A stretch of 64,000 bases of DNA from Paraburkholderia polaris. Its GTDB lineage: Bacteria > Pseudomonadota > Gammaproteobacteria > Burkholderiales > Burkholderiaceae. Below are positions 1 to 9,261 of the stretch, piece after piece. The position numbers were made by a program, and so were the translations under genes. Each line of letters begins with the position of its first letter. The stretch's first letter is position 1. The notes under the pieces were generated by a model that saw only the letters and a program-made list of their open reading frames with translations, was not told the origin of the DNA and searched no databases. The stretch is taken from NCBI RefSeq assembly GCF_012927345.1, contig NZ_JABBGJ010000050.1, positions 16,526 through 80,525 of the forward strand, in the 5' to 3' direction.

Positions 1-2
1 CT

Positions 3-284
3 GCCCAGGCCGACAATCCGCACCTTCATCTGATCTTCGTGAATCAAGGGGAAACGCAAGCGAGCATTGAGGGTTATCTGGCTTCGCATGGGTTGCAGAT
101 CAAGAATGTCCTGCTTGATTCGCGACTTGATCTGGCGAAGGCGGTTGACGCGGCCGGCTACCCGACAACGCTTTTTTATGACGGTCATGGCCGATTGGTG
201 GCAACGCACTTGGGGCCGTTCTCCAAGGCAACGTTTCAGCAGGCGCTTGAAAACTTCTATCAGCAAGCGTCTGCCGCTCCTTGA
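3..284 (+). CDS. Thioredoxin-like protein, C-terminal part (5' end outside window)
   Basis: The frame is open from the first bases of the window, so the start lies upstream and only about 93 codons are seen. The visible part has the second half of a thioredoxin fold: a beta strand (HLHLIFVN), a helix, a strand ending in the typical cis-proline loop (GYPTTLFYD), then a strand (GRLVATHLG) and a closing helix. This pattern suits TlpA/ResA-type thiol-disulfide proteins, which act in the periplasm or at the membrane. The CxxC active site would lie upstream and cannot be checked. A GTG at 39 exists but would cut the fold, so I do not take it as the start. Confidence 0.7.
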   Translation, partial: AQADNPHLHLIFVNQGETQASIEGYLASHGLQIKNVLLDSRLDLAKAVDAAGYPTTLFYDGHGRLVATHLGPFSKATFQQALENFYQQASAAP

Positions 285-397
285 TCCGATTCTGCGGATT
301 CCGGTGACGACGATTATCGGTTTCGCGTGTGTCTACGGCCGGAAGGAGGGAACATCGCGCCCAATATGAGTCAGATTAAAATTCTGGAACGCGCTTT

Positions 398-1270
398 CTA
401 AGCGCTTGTCGTAAAGGCGGCATTTTCCGTGATGATTTTTAGTAGAAAGTTCATGACTGTCTGTACTTGTGGCAAACGGCGCAGATCCCGATGTACGGCC
501 ATCCAGATATCTCGTGCGAATCGTTCGCCGTCGTGCGCGACGCGACGCAGATTCGGGTCGGTGTCTGCCACGAAGCAAGGTAGGCCGGCCACGCCGGCGC
601 CTGCTTGAGCCGCTGCGAGGTGTCCCGTGATGTCGCCGATTTCGCATGCAACAGGTCGCCCTCTTGCGACGTTCATCAACCACGCCTGCTGTGGCCTATC
701 CGCGAATCCGGCATCGTAGACGATGAACTCCCAGGCAGCCGGATTGTGCAGATGCGGGTAGTCCTTGCTCGCGTAAAGGTCAAACGACATACGCCCCAGC
801 TTTCGTACCACCGTGGTCGCTTCCGTTGGCCGAATCAGCCGTAGGGCGATGTCCGCTTCGCGTCGACTCAGGGAAATTTGCCGTGGCTCGCCCGAAACCG
901 ATAACTGCACGCCGGGATGTGCAATCCGGAAGTCCGCGAGGTGCTTCACCAGAAAACTGGCCACCAGTACAGGCGGTGCGCTCAGTGAGACCTTGCCGCT
1001 TAGCGGAGAAAGGCTGACATCCAGGAATCGTTCGATCGCGTACGCGTTCTCTTCCATTTCCTGCGCCAGTTCGAACACCCGCTGGCCCGCCTGAGTGAGC
1101 TTGCAGGATCGGGGAAGACGCTCGACCAGACGGGTCTTCATCTCGTCCTCCAATGCGCTCAAGCGTCGGCTCACCGTCGCGTGATCGACCTTCAGGCTGC
1201 GCGCGGCCCCCGAAAACGTACCGATGCGGGCGACCGCGAGGAAATGACGCATGTTTTCCCAATCGAACAT
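398..1270 (-). CDS. LysR family transcriptional regulator
   Basis: About 290 residues, normal for the family. Residues 1-60 form the winged HTH (FDWENMRHFLAVARIGTFSGAAR, with the recognition helix around VDHATVSRRLSALE), followed by a periplasmic-binding-like effector domain. The reading frame stays open to 1318, but the Met at 1270 (MFDWENM) matches normal LysR N-termini and has a weak GGAA upstream. It is divergent from the membrane protein gene at 1506, with a 235-bp gap between them, so it may control that gene. This is inferred from position only. The ligand is unknown. Confidence 0.9.
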   Translation of the reverse strand: MFDWENMRHFLAVARIGTFSGAARSLKVDHATVSRRLSALEDEMKTRLVERLPRSCKLTQAGQRVFELAQEMEENAYAIERFLDVSLSPLSGKVSLSAPPVLVASFLVKHLADFRIAHPGVQLSVSGEPRQISLSRREADIALRLIRPTEATTVVRKLGRMSFDLYASKDYPHLHNPAAWEFIVYDAGFADRPQQAWLMNVARGRPVACEIGDITGHLAAAQAGAGVAGLPCFVADTDPNLRRVAHDGERFARDIWMAVHRDLRRLPQVQTVMNFLLKIITENAAFTTSA

Positions 1271-1505
1271 CGGTGCATTTTTCCAAGGATGGCGTGCAGT
1301 TATAGGGAATATTCGCACGAAGCCAATGTGTCTACCATGGGGATTACTTCAGCCGATAAGGCTTATTCCCCGATGAGCACGTCCGTGAGCGCCATCAATG
1401 CGCCAGGCCCCGTGTTGGGCAACCTGCTGGTCATGCACGTCGGCTGGCGCAGCAGTTCCCGCTTAACCTGCCACCCGGGCTTCGCACAATATATAGGTCC
1501 ATTAC

Positions 1506-2462
1506 ATGAGAACCGCTGAATCTCGCCGCATTATGTCAGTCGTGCTCATCTCGCTCTGCTTCATGGGCGGGATCGCTGGAGCCGCTTCGGCGTCCGGCGT
1601 GGCTTTGCTTCTTTTTCCAGAGTTAGCCGCACTGTCCTACGACGTATTCCTGCGGCCGCGCGGCACTTGGGCCCGTGCGCCCTGGATGCTCGCGCTCTCT
1701 CCTGCTGCGACCGCCGTGCTGGGTGTACTCGTCACTCGTTATCTGCCGTATTCAGCTGCATCCATTGCGATCTGCATCGTGGGCGCATTCGTCATTCTCA
1801 AGTTGATGCGCTCGCCCATCGTGCCAGCCATCTCGGCCTGCTTTCTCGCGCTCTCGCTCGGCGAAAAAAGCTGGCTGTATCCGCTTGCGATTCTGCTCGG
1901 CACGGGCGCGCTCGCCGTCCTGTCCTCGGCATACCGGAGGTTCAACGACCAAGAAGCCGCACACGCCACGCCGAGCGCCGCCGATCGGGTCGACGACGAA
2001 ATCGAATCGCTGCCCGAGCGATTCCTGTGGGTGCCGTTCTTCGTCGTGTTTCTCGGCACCACCTACCTGCTTTCGATGGCGACCGGAATGCGAATGGTGT
2101 TCTTCCCGCCGCTCATTGTTATCGCGTTCGAAATGTTCGCGCATGCAGACGTCTGCCCCTGGGCCCAGCGGCCGGTATTGTTGTCGGCGGTATGCACGCT
2201 CGCGGCGGCAGCCGGCGTCGCTGCGCTGGCAACATTTGGTCCGGGCGTTATCTCAACAGTACTCGCCATGCTGTTCGGCGTCGTCATGCTGCGCGCGACT
2301 CGTCTGCATGCAATCCCCGCACTTGCCATAGGGCTCCTGCCGCAAGTCATGACAGTCGCCGACTGGCATTTCCCGCTCGCGGTCGGCATAGGCAGCACGC
2401 TCTTGACAGCGAGTTTCCTGCTCTTCGAGAAATCGTCGCTAGCCGGACGCCAGGTCGCGTAA
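1506..2462 (+). CDS. Multi-pass membrane protein, HPP-like, with internal duplication
   Basis: 318 residues with about ten hydrophobic segments. Two halves look related: residues 30-150 begin FPELAALSYDVF, then a run of membrane helices; residues 200-310 begin FPPLIVIAFEMF and follow the same plan. The central stretch (about 150-172) is hydrophilic and acidic. The first half resembles HPP-family integral membrane proteins, for which a nitrite or other anion transport role has been proposed; I place this with moderate confidence only. The start may be the Met at 1506 or the one at 1533, since neither has a clear ribosome binding site. It is divergent from a LysR gene, which may regulate it. 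Confidence 0.6.
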   Translation: MRTAESRRIMSVVLISLCFMGGIAGAASASGVALLLFPELAALSYDVFLRPRGTWARAPWMLALSPAATAVLGVLVTRYLPYSAASIAICIVGAFVILKLMRSPIVPAISACFLALSLGEKSWLYPLAILLGTGALAVLSSAYRRFNDQEAAHATPSAADRVDDEIESLPERFLWVPFFVVFLGTTYLLSMATGMRMVFFPPLIVIAFEMFAHADVCPWAQRPVLLSAVCTLAAAAGVAALATFGPGVISTVLAMLFGVVMLRATRLHAIPALAIGLLPQVMTVADWHFPLAVGIGSTLLTASFLLFEKSSLAGRQVA

Positions 2463-2489
2463 TGACGGGTGGTCTCCGATGAAGCCCCC

Positions 2490-2857
2490 TTACCGTTCAC
2501 CGCCGTCGAGCGTGTGAATATGTACGGGAAGCCCGGCATGGGTCGAAAACCGATCGCGCGAAAGCACGATCAAGCGCCGAGCGCGGCGGCAGCGGTGGCT
2601 CGGGGAACCGCTCGTCCAGATACTCGACAATCGCAAGCGACTGGTCAGGACGCTCGTGTCGCCGCCCACAGCGTGAGTCAGCGACGGCACCAGTCCGTCC
2701 GGATCGATTGACCCGTACTCGGGGCGTAATTGCTTGCCCCTGCGCGCACGAGATGCACTGGCGCCTGATCAAACGGAATCGCCTTCAGGACCAGCGCGAT
2801 ACGGACGCGATACGACGCCGAACTGCGGAAATAACCATGCAGCGTCAGACCGCTCAT
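2490..2857 (-). pseudogene. maiA: Maleylacetoacetate isomerase (zeta GST) remnant
   Basis: The Met at 2857 starts a zeta-class glutathione transferase N-terminus: GYFRSSASYRVRIAL, the glutathione-binding motif, then PVHLVR. The protein then changes frame: a piece reading PSLTHAVGGD lies in one frame, and QSLAIVEYLDERFPEPPLP lies in another. The end trails off near a VHIHTL segment, matching the DIHPLNN region of intact MaiA. Intact enzymes are about 210 residues, so only the first half survives, with at least two frameshifts and a 3' truncation. Intact MaiA converts maleylacetoacetate to fumarylacetoacetate in tyrosine breakdown. It marks an old rearrangement point at the edge of the mobile region. 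Confidence 0.8.
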
Positions 2858-3729
2858 GCATCCTCTGACGCGGGCACGATCCGCCCCAAACACGAACCGA
2901 AGCCGACCCGGTAGCCATCGCCCTGGCACCAGCCGCGCGACACGAGCTCGGGGCGATGGCAATTCACGAATTGACATAAAAAGAATTATGTAAAAAGCAG
3001 TAGTCCTTACAGCCGATCACGCCAGCCGTTGGTTTGCATAAAAACGGTTCCTGTGTTTTTGCGAAATGTTGCTTCTAGACTCTAGACCTTTACAAGCGCT
3101 GCGTAATAGCGGCAAGGCAACTTGTCAACAATTTCGCGTTTGGAAGCTATATGGTTAGCAGGCGTCAAACATGGAAGCTATATGGTAGGCCGCTAGAGTC
3201 CTCGCGCAGGTGCTTCATTGACAATGCGCGCATCACATCTTCTGCACAACCTCCCGAGCAGGACGAAGGCAGTCCGACTGTGGTTTAACCCGGGTAGTTT
3301 GATTGTGGGATGCACGCAACTAACGGGCTGTATTTTTCCTTCCCATCCGTCCGCTGCTACGCAGCGCGAAATTCAGCTTACAACGGAAGGGGCAGAGGTT
3401 TGCACTTACAGCGCAGGTCGGCACCAACTCCAACTGGACGGCGGGGCGACCTCGCAGCGGGAATTCGCCATATCTGGACGCCCGGGGGTAATGCGCACTC
3501 AGGGCATTCTGGTTATTCCGGCAGCGGGCGCAAAATCCAGATTGTCTACGCGAAAGCTGTCGCACCATTGTTGGCACGGCTGGGAGGACCATACCCATCC
3601 TTCACGACCGCGGGCATTCCGGATCTCGAGCTAGGCGCGTGCGTTTCGGAAGCAATTGTCGCCTCGACGGTGAACGTTGATAATCTGTTCAATCAGTCGG
3701 CAGTTGCCACTCGTGTTTAACAGGACAGT
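2858..3729. other. Intergenic stretch with no convincing gene
   Basis: About 870 bp. Open frames of 100-138 codons exist on the plus strand (3218-3634 and 3310-3720) but they overlap each other in different frames and show no recognisable domain. The stretch is locally AT-rich near 2960-3060, and holds the short direct repeat listed separately. It probably consists of debris between the broken maiA and the broken DUF1016 gene. Confidence 0.5.
3141..3186. repeat. Direct repeat, two copies of a 15-bp unit
   Basis: TGGAAGCTATATGGT occurs at 3141-3155 and again, identically, at 3172-3186, a 31-bp period. Function is unknown. It could be a regulator half-site pair or a duplication scar. Confidence 0.7.
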
Positions 3730-4060
3730 ATGACTAAAGTGTCTTTCACCACCACTGACTATATCGCCTGGCTCGCCGGCCCGAAGTCCCGCGTCGAGCA
3801 GGCGCGGCAGAGTGCCGCGTTGTCGGTCAACCGGGAACTGGTATCGCTGTACTGGCAGATAGGCCGCGAGATTCTCGAACGGCAACGGCGGCAAGGGGTA
3901 GGGCGCGAAGGTCGTCGACCAACTGCCGCGGGATCTGCAGGCGGCGTTTCCGGACATGCGCGGGTTTTCTCAGCGGAACCTGAAGTACATGCGTACGCTG
4001 GCCGAGGCGCAGCCCGGTGAGGGGTTTGTGCAACAGCCTGTTGCACAATTGCCTTGGGTC
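3730..4060 (+). pseudogene. DUF1016 (YhcG-like PDDEXK nuclease) N-terminal fragment, frameshifted
   Basis: The frame from 3730 encodes the DUF1016 N-terminal domain: YIAWLAGPKSRVEQARQSAAL, VNRELVSLYWQIGREILERQ. After about 3899 the family sequence continues in another frame (GAKVVDQLPRDLQAAFPDMRGFSQRNLKYMR, then FVQQPVAQLPW). Beyond about 4060 the similarity stops. Intact DUF1016 proteins are about 350 residues with a C-terminal PDDEXK nuclease domain; that domain is absent here, so the gene is frameshifted and truncated. A second tiny fragment of the same family is at 12.6 kb, so both may be debris of one defence-type locus. Confidence 0.85.
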
Positions 4061-4270
4061 TGGGCCTGCCGCTGCATCGAACTTCGTTGTGCGCGCATTC
4101 CTCTGGACGTTTCCTTTTACCAGTCACAGCCTGCCTCTGAGCTGTCGTTTAACGATCGGAGAGTGGCATTCGAGTCAGGCAGTAAGTCTGTACATAGCCT
4201 CGCCTAACATTGATTGGTCCTACCGCCATCGCGCCGGTAAGAGAGTAGTTCGATTCGCAGTCTTCGTAAC

Positions 4271-4816
4271 GTGAAAAAGACAACCAAACCCTCCTGGGCC
4301 GATATCAAGGACCAGCTTTCTGCGTTCGATCGTGCCGGCTTGCTGCGCCTCGTACATGACCCGTACGCTGCGGGCAAGGACAACCAGGCGTTCCTGCGCG
4401 CGCGCTTCGGGATAGGCGACGATGTCCTAAAGCCTTACAAGAGCATAATAGGCAAGTGCCTGTGGCCGGATGTTTTCAAGAATCAAACCCCGTCAGTCTC
4501 GAAGGCGAAGCAAGCAATCTCGGACTACAGGAAGGCGATCGGACGGCCAGAGGGGCTGGCGGAGCTTCAGGTGTTTTATTGCGAGCGGGCCGCCGTTTTT
4601 TGCGATGACATCGGGATGGATGGCGAAGCCTTCCTCGCGGCGCCGGTGCGCATGGACGAACAGGCGCTGAAGTCGGCTGTCGCGCTGTCATACGATGAAC
4701 GCGATGCTCATGTCGCGCGGCTCGACGCAGTACGCCGCGTCAGCTGCAACTTCGGTTACGGGGTCAGCGATGACATGGACACGCTGTTTGCGGAGTACGT
4801 CTCCGATGACCGCTGA
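4271..4816 (+). CDS. Conserved hypothetical protein, partner of the primase-helicase gene
   Basis: 181 residues, soluble, helix-rich, with no signal peptide or membrane segment. It begins MKKTTKPSWADIKDQL and contains GLLRLVHDPYAAGKDNQAFLRARF and the conserved-looking LKPYKSIIGKCLWPDVF. I believe it belongs to a small family of unknown function (possibly DUF6155), but I cannot confirm this. Its last codons overlap the start of the primase-helicase gene by 11 bp, so the two are almost certainly co-translated. That suggests an accessory subunit or a guard component of the same system. Annotation as a helper is inference from the overlap. Confidence 0.7.
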   Translation: MKKTTKPSWADIKDQLSAFDRAGLLRLVHDPYAAGKDNQAFLRARFGIGDDVLKPYKSIIGKCLWPDVFKNQTPSVSKAKQAISDYRKAIGRPEGLAELQVFYCERAAVFCDDIGMDGEAFLAAPVRMDEQALKSAVALSYDERDAHVARLDAVRRVSCNFGYGVSDDMDTLFAEYVSDDR

Positions 4817-7145
4817 TCGAGAACTGGAGCAGTTACGCGCGGAGAACGCGCGGCTCGTAGCACTGCTCGCGTCGCACGGAATTGACGTGACGCCCCCGGA
4901 CGTCGCTTCGCACACGGCTGAGCCGTCTCGATTGACCACGGATGAGAAGATCGCGCTTTTCAAGCGTATCTTCCAAGGGCGAACCGATGTATATCCGATA
5001 CGGTGGGAAAGTAAGGCCGGCAAGTCAGGTTATTCACCAGCGTGTGCGAACGAATGGCGCGCCGGGGTCTGCGAGAAACCGCGCATCAAGTGTTCGGACT
5101 GCGGCAACCGCCTGCTGATTCCCCTATCCGACCACGTCATCTATGACCATCTCGCGGGCCGGCACACCGTTGGGGTCTATCCGTTGATGGCTGATGACAC
5201 CTGTCACTTTCTTGCCGTGGATTTCGATGACGCAGACTGGCGAGACGATGCGCGCGCTTTCGTTCGGTCTTGCCTGGAGCTGGATGTCCCGGCGGCACTG
5301 GAAGTCTCGCGCTCGGGAAACGGTGCGCACGCATGGATTTTCTTTCAATCGAGGGTCCCGGCCCGGGACGCGCGCCGCCTGGGCACCGCAATCATCAGCC
5401 ACACCTGTGCGCGGACGCGTCAGCTGAAGCTGACATCCTACGATCGGTTGTTTCCCAATCAGGACTCGATGCCCAAGGGCGGATTCGGGAATCTGATTGC
5501 GTTGCCCCTGCAAAAGAAGCCCCGTGAGCAGGGCAATAGCGTCTTTGTGGATGACACGTTGCAGCCGTACGCGGATCAGTGGGCATTCCTCGCGGCACTC
5601 CAGTTCCTTCCCCCCGAGCGGATCGAATCGGCCATCCTTCGTTGCACCGGAGGGGCACACCCGCTCGACGTGGCGTTCACCACTGACGACGATCAGGCAG
5701 AGCCGTGGCGGGCGCCATCCCTGGTCCGGAACAAGCTGCCGGGTCCGATGCCGAAGTCGCTGTCGGTTACCCTGGCGAATCTTGTCTACCTTGAAAAGGA
5801 GCAGATCCCGCAGTCACTGCTAAACCGGCTGATTCGATTGGCCGCTTTTCCGAACCCGGAGTTCTTCAAGGCACAGGCGATGCGTTTTCCTGTTTGGGAC
5901 AAGCCACGTGTAATCGGTTGCGCGAAGAACTATCCAAGGCACATCGGATTGCCACGAGGCTGTCTGGATGCTGCGAAGGATCTGCTGCGCGAAAACGAAA
6001 TCGACTGCGATGTTCATGATGAACGCATTCCGGGCGAGCCGCTCGATGTGTCGTTCGCCGGCACGCTTCGCCTTGATCAGGAAGCCGCCGTGTCGGCGAT
6101 GCTGCGCTACGACACCGGCGTGCTCTGTGCGCCTACCGCGTTCGGCAAAACTGTAACGGCGGCGGCGTTGATCGCCCGCCGCGGTGTCAATACGTTGGTG
6201 CTGGTCCATCGTTCCGAGTTGCTGAAGCAATGGCAGGAAAGGCTACAGGCATTCCTAGGCGTCGGAAAAGGAATGATTGGCACTATTGGCGGCGGGAAGG
6301 CGAGGCCAACCGGGAAGATCGATATTGCCGTCATGCAATCCCTGTCACGTCAGGGCGAGACGGGCGGGCTGGTCGAGAACTATGGGCACGTCATCGTCGA
6401 CGAGTGCCATCATCTTTCAGCCGTGTCATTCGAGGCACTGCTGAAACGGGTCAAGGCCAGATACGTGCTCGGTCTGACGGCGACACCGATACGGCGAGAT
6501 GGCCAGCACGCGATCATCTTCATGCAGTGCGGGCCGATTCGATTTACCGCGGCCAGACCCGACACGGCACCTCACGATCTGGAAGTTGTGTCACAGATTC
6601 GATCGGCGCGGATAGAGCTACCCGATGACGCCGGGATTCAGGATGTCTTCCGTCATATCGCGGGCGATGCCGACCGGACAGAGGCGATTGCGAATGAAGT
6701 TGAAGTGGCTTTCTCGAATGGTCGAAAAATTCTCGTGTTGACTGAACGCACCGACCATCTGGAGGCCATTGCGCGCGCACTGGCGGGGAAGGTTGAAAAG
6801 TTTTTTACGCTGCACGGTCGCATGTCAAAGAAGCAGCGCGCTCTGGCGATTGACGCGCTGAACGCGCTGCAGACAGATAGTCCGCGAGTGTTGCTGGCGA
6901 CCGGGAAGCTGGTCGGCGAGGGGTTTGATCACCCGGCGCTCGACACGCTGATACTCGCTATGCCAATCTCCTGGAAAGGCACACTTCAGCAGTACGCAGG
7001 CCGCCTTCATCGGGAGCACGCGACAAAGACGGATGTCCGGATCACAGATATTGTCGATGTCGGACATCCGGCATTGCAGAGAATGTGGGAGAAGCGGCAA
7101 CGCGGCTATCGCGCCATGGGCTACAGAATCACCGACGGTGCTTAA
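4806..7145 (+). CDS. Archaeo-eukaryotic primase (TOTE type) fused to superfamily II helicase
   Basis: I take the ATG at 4806, inside the end of the previous gene; the frame is open further upstream but that part is read in the other gene. The 779-residue protein opens with a short coiled coil (RELEQLRAENARLVALL). An AEP primase-polymerase domain follows, with acidic metal ligands in FLAVDFDDADW (D139, D141), the SGNGAHAW motif (S170-H175) and SYDRLFPNQD. A DEAD-like helicase follows: Walker A in PTAFGKT (K448), Walker B DECHH (D532-H535), TATPIRRDG, and the C-terminal motif QYAGRLHRE. This architecture is annotated in Pfam-type resources as the primase of TOTE conflict systems, predicted to act against invading DNA. 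All catalytic motifs look intact. Confidence 0.88.
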   Translation: MTADRELEQLRAENARLVALLASHGIDVTPPDVASHTAEPSRLTTDEKIALFKRIFQGRTDVYPIRWESKAGKSGYSPACANEWRAGVCEKPRIKCSDCGNRLLIPLSDHVIYDHLAGRHTVGVYPLMADDTCHFLAVDFDDADWRDDARAFVRSCLELDVPAALEVSRSGNGAHAWIFFQSRVPARDARRLGTAIISHTCARTRQLKLTSYDRLFPNQDSMPKGGFGNLIALPLQKKPREQGNSVFVDDTLQPYADQWAFLAALQFLPPERIESAILRCTGGAHPLDVAFTTDDDQAEPWRAPSLVRNKLPGPMPKSLSVTLANLVYLEKEQIPQSLLNRLIRLAAFPNPEFFKAQAMRFPVWDKPRVIGCAKNYPRHIGLPRGCLDAAKDLLRENEIDCDVHDERIPGEPLDVSFAGTLRLDQEAAVSAMLRYDTGVLCAPTAFGKTVTAAALIARRGVNTLVLVHRSELLKQWQERLQAFLGVGKGMIGTIGGGKARPTGKIDIAVMQSLSRQGETGGLVENYGHVIVDECHHLSAVSFEALLKRVKARYVLGLTATPIRRDGQHAIIFMQCGPIRFTAARPDTAPHDLEVVSQIRSARIELPDDAGIQDVFRHIAGDADRTEAIANEVEVAFSNGRKILVLTERTDHLEAIARALAGKVEKFFTLHGRMSKKQRALAIDALNALQTDSPRVLLATGKLVGEGFDHPALDTLILAMPISWKGTLQQYAGRLHREHATKTDVRITDIVDVGHPALQRMWEKRQRGYRAMGYRITDGA

Positions 7146-7497
7146 ACCATATCCACCATCGCAGAGATGACGTGTTGCGCTTTGACCGGCGCGGATCAGA
7201 CGGCGAGATCCTGCGTCCGTACGCGGGCCACAAGGATTGCGGCCGATGGGTCGTGCGACTCTATCTGCCATTCCCGCAGTCGTCCAGCGATATGCCCAAG
7301 CGTGATTTCACCGCGTTACCAGTCAATACGGCAGCCGACTTGCGCGCAAGGGCCGATCGGCAACCTGCGGGATTGACTACCCTATGGCTCCGGTGGAGCG
7401 AGCTTGGAGCGGCCAGTCGGTTTGCGAAGGACGTGCAGGAAACACGAACGGTTATGGAAATTTCGTGGCCCATAGATCTGTAACAGGAAAGGACAAA
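7146..7497. other. Intergenic stretch without a recognised gene
   Basis: 352 bp between the primase-helicase and the next small gene. Short overlapping frames on both strands show no domain. A ribosome binding site (AGGAAAGGA) for the next gene lies at its 3' end. Confidence 0.5.
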
Positions 7498-8034
7498 ATG
7501 AGCCGTATTTCGCTAGACGTAATGTCGCAGGCGATGAGAGTTATACAGGCGTTGAACCTCAAGCAGAAGGAGGGTTTGATCGATGAGATATTTCTTGCCC
7601 AGCCTCATATGTTCGGTTCGGTTCTCGTCCTGCAGAAGTTCGGTGCGTCCAGCGAGAAAATGGAGTTTGCTTTCGAACTTCTCATTCTGTGCTTTCAGGC
7701 GATGAAAGAATCGGGCTTGTCATGGCCTTTGATTACAGAAGACGGGCAGGAACTGCAGATGCAGATTTACGTGACCACCGTCAAACTGGGCGAAGACCTG
7801 AGTCCAGCTCTCCGGGACCGTCTGATGCAGCAATACATCGAGAACCATCCCGAGAAGGACCTGCTTACCTGCGTATGGTCGAAGACTGCGGATTGGTTTA
7901 AACGTATCGTTCCGGAAGACAGCGACAGGTACGTGATGCTGGTCGCAGCCAACCTCGTGAACTGCATCGCCTTCGTACCCATGCCCGCATTCAAAGAATG
8001 CGTCTTGCCGACCACCGAAAGCCAAATGAACTAG
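7498..8034 (+). CDS. Hypothetical protein, 178 aa
   Basis: The ATG at 7498 is preceded by AGGAAAGGACAAA, a good ribosome binding site, so I prefer it to the longer frame from 7384. The protein (begins MSRISLDVMSQAMRVIQALN) is soluble and mainly helical, with no cleavable signal. I do not recognise a family. It lies downstream of the primase-helicase pair on the same strand after a 352-bp gap and upstream of toxin-antitoxin genes, so a role in the defence region is possible but unproven. Confidence 0.55.
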   Translation: MSRISLDVMSQAMRVIQALNLKQKEGLIDEIFLAQPHMFGSVLVLQKFGASSEKMEFAFELLILCFQAMKESGLSWPLITEDGQELQMQIYVTTVKLGEDLSPALRDRLMQQYIENHPEKDLLTCVWSKTADWFKRIVPEDSDRYVMLVAANLVNCIAFVPMPAFKECVLPTTESQMN

Positions 8035-8311
8035 GACTGGTGCGAGCAGTATTAGCAACCCAATGCAGCATACGATGCAATCTACTACGGCTCCATCGAA
8101 GGGCAACCGGCTGCTTTGCACCTAATGTTTCAGTGCAGACGTCGCGAAGCGTACGGCGCTGACTTCAATAACGTGCGGCTCGAACCCGTCCAGACGATCG
8201 ATTGTGCCGGAGAGGTGGGGTTTTCCAGCTGGTTAAGACCGCCGGTCTTCTCGCTCGCCTGCGCCATTTGCATCACAGCCCCTAGCGCGGTTGGGAGCTC
8301 GTTAGTCCAGT

Positions 8312-8611
8312 TCACGCGGCTTTGAGCGGATGCTCTTTCAGGTAGGTTCGCAGGGCGTCGTTCATGCGGGTCTGCCAGCCGTCGCCAGTCGCGCGGAACG
8401 CTTCGAGCACGTCAGCGTCGTAGCGAACACTAACCTGTTCTTTCGGGTTTTCCTTCGGGGGACGACCCATGCGTCGCGTCGCACCAAGCGGCTTCAATTC
8501 GGCAATCTCACGCGCGCTCAGTTCGTACGTGTCAGGGTCGGCGGCGATGCCGCGATTGATTGCCGCGTCTTCTTCAGGCGTCGGCGGGATGAGCTTACGA
8601 TTCTTGAACAT
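8312..8611 (-). CDS. brnA: BrnA family antitoxin
   Basis: About 99 residues from the Met at 8611 (MFKNRKLIPPTPEEDAAINRGI). The C-terminal half has the ribbon-helix-helix pattern of BrnA/DUF4415 antitoxins: GRPPKENPKEQVSVRYDADVLEAFRATGDGWQTRMNDALRTYL. BrnA binds and blocks the ribonuclease toxin BrnT and represses the shared promoter. The gene overlaps the 3' end of brnT by 17 bp, the usual toxin-first order. The inverted repeat upstream of brnT is the likely autoregulation site. Confidence 0.9.
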   Translation of the reverse strand: MFKNRKLIPPTPEEDAAINRGIAADPDTYELSAREIAELKPLGATRRMGRPPKENPKEQVSVRYDADVLEAFRATGDGWQTRMNDALRTYLKEHPLKAA

Positions 8612-8861
8612 CACGGACCTCTCTGCGGTTTGCCTTACGCAGGCTGATAATGTGCATGGTCTCGCCACGCTGCGTGAACACAACGCAATACAGGCGATCC
8701 TGGATCACGGCGTAGCCGATCTCGCGCAGCTCGAAATAGTCTCTGCGGTTGTCGGGCCGTGCTATCACGTCGGACCAGTCGATCTCGCTCGCAAGGACGA
8801 GAGACACGCCGTGCTTGCGGACATTGCTGGCATCTTTGGCGGGATCGAATGTAATTTCCAT
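8595..8861 (-). CDS. brnT: BrnT family ribonuclease toxin
   Basis: 88 residues, the normal BrnT size. The N-terminus MEITFDPAKDASNVRKHGVSL matches the family signature (FDPxKxxxNxxKHGVS), and the C-terminal part GETMHIISLRKANRREVRDV is the typical strand-helix ending with the ISxRxAxxxE/R pattern. BrnT has a RelE-like fold and cleaves RNA, arresting growth until BrnA neutralises it. All expected motifs are present, so the module is probably functional. Confidence 0.93.
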   Translation of the reverse strand: MEITFDPAKDASNVRKHGVSLVLASEIDWSDVIARPDNRRDYFELREIGYAVIQDRLYCVVFTQRGETMHIISLRKANRREVRDVQES

Positions 8862-8870
8862 GCGACTTAT

Positions 8871-8915
8871 TGTAGATGCGAAAAGTCATGGATGCAAGTA
8901 CTTTCCGCATCTACA
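8871..8915. promoter_or_regulatory. Inverted repeat in the brnTA promoter, probable BrnA operator
   Basis: TGTAGATGCGAAAAG (8871-8885) and CTTTCCGCATCTACA (8901-8915) are inverted copies matching at 14 of 15 positions, 15 bp apart. They lie 10-54 bp upstream of the brnT start. Autoregulation by the antitoxin is known for BrnTA, so this is the natural operator candidate. Confidence 0.75.
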
Positions 8916-9261
8916 CAAAATATGCCGCTTACGATGACATAACGTAATTCATTTTTCGTGAACGCTTTAGTTCAAGTTCCCAGCTGTCGGTTGCGACCCG
9001 CTTGTCTGCAATTCGCCGCTTGAACACGTAGGTCGGACTAGCGCGCTGCATCGCCCGTGGCCTGCGGAGGCGGACGATGCAGGAGAGGGCGGCGTATTCA
9101 TGGCGACCAATGAATGGTGTCGAACTGCAGCGTATTTTGTGGAAAGGGCAAATCGAGCCCCGATGACAGATCACGGGCGGCCCAGCCGGATTCAGGGCTT
9201 TGCATAAAACTGAATTTAGCCTATATTCGGTCTGAACGACGCGACCAACGGAGGATCAGAC

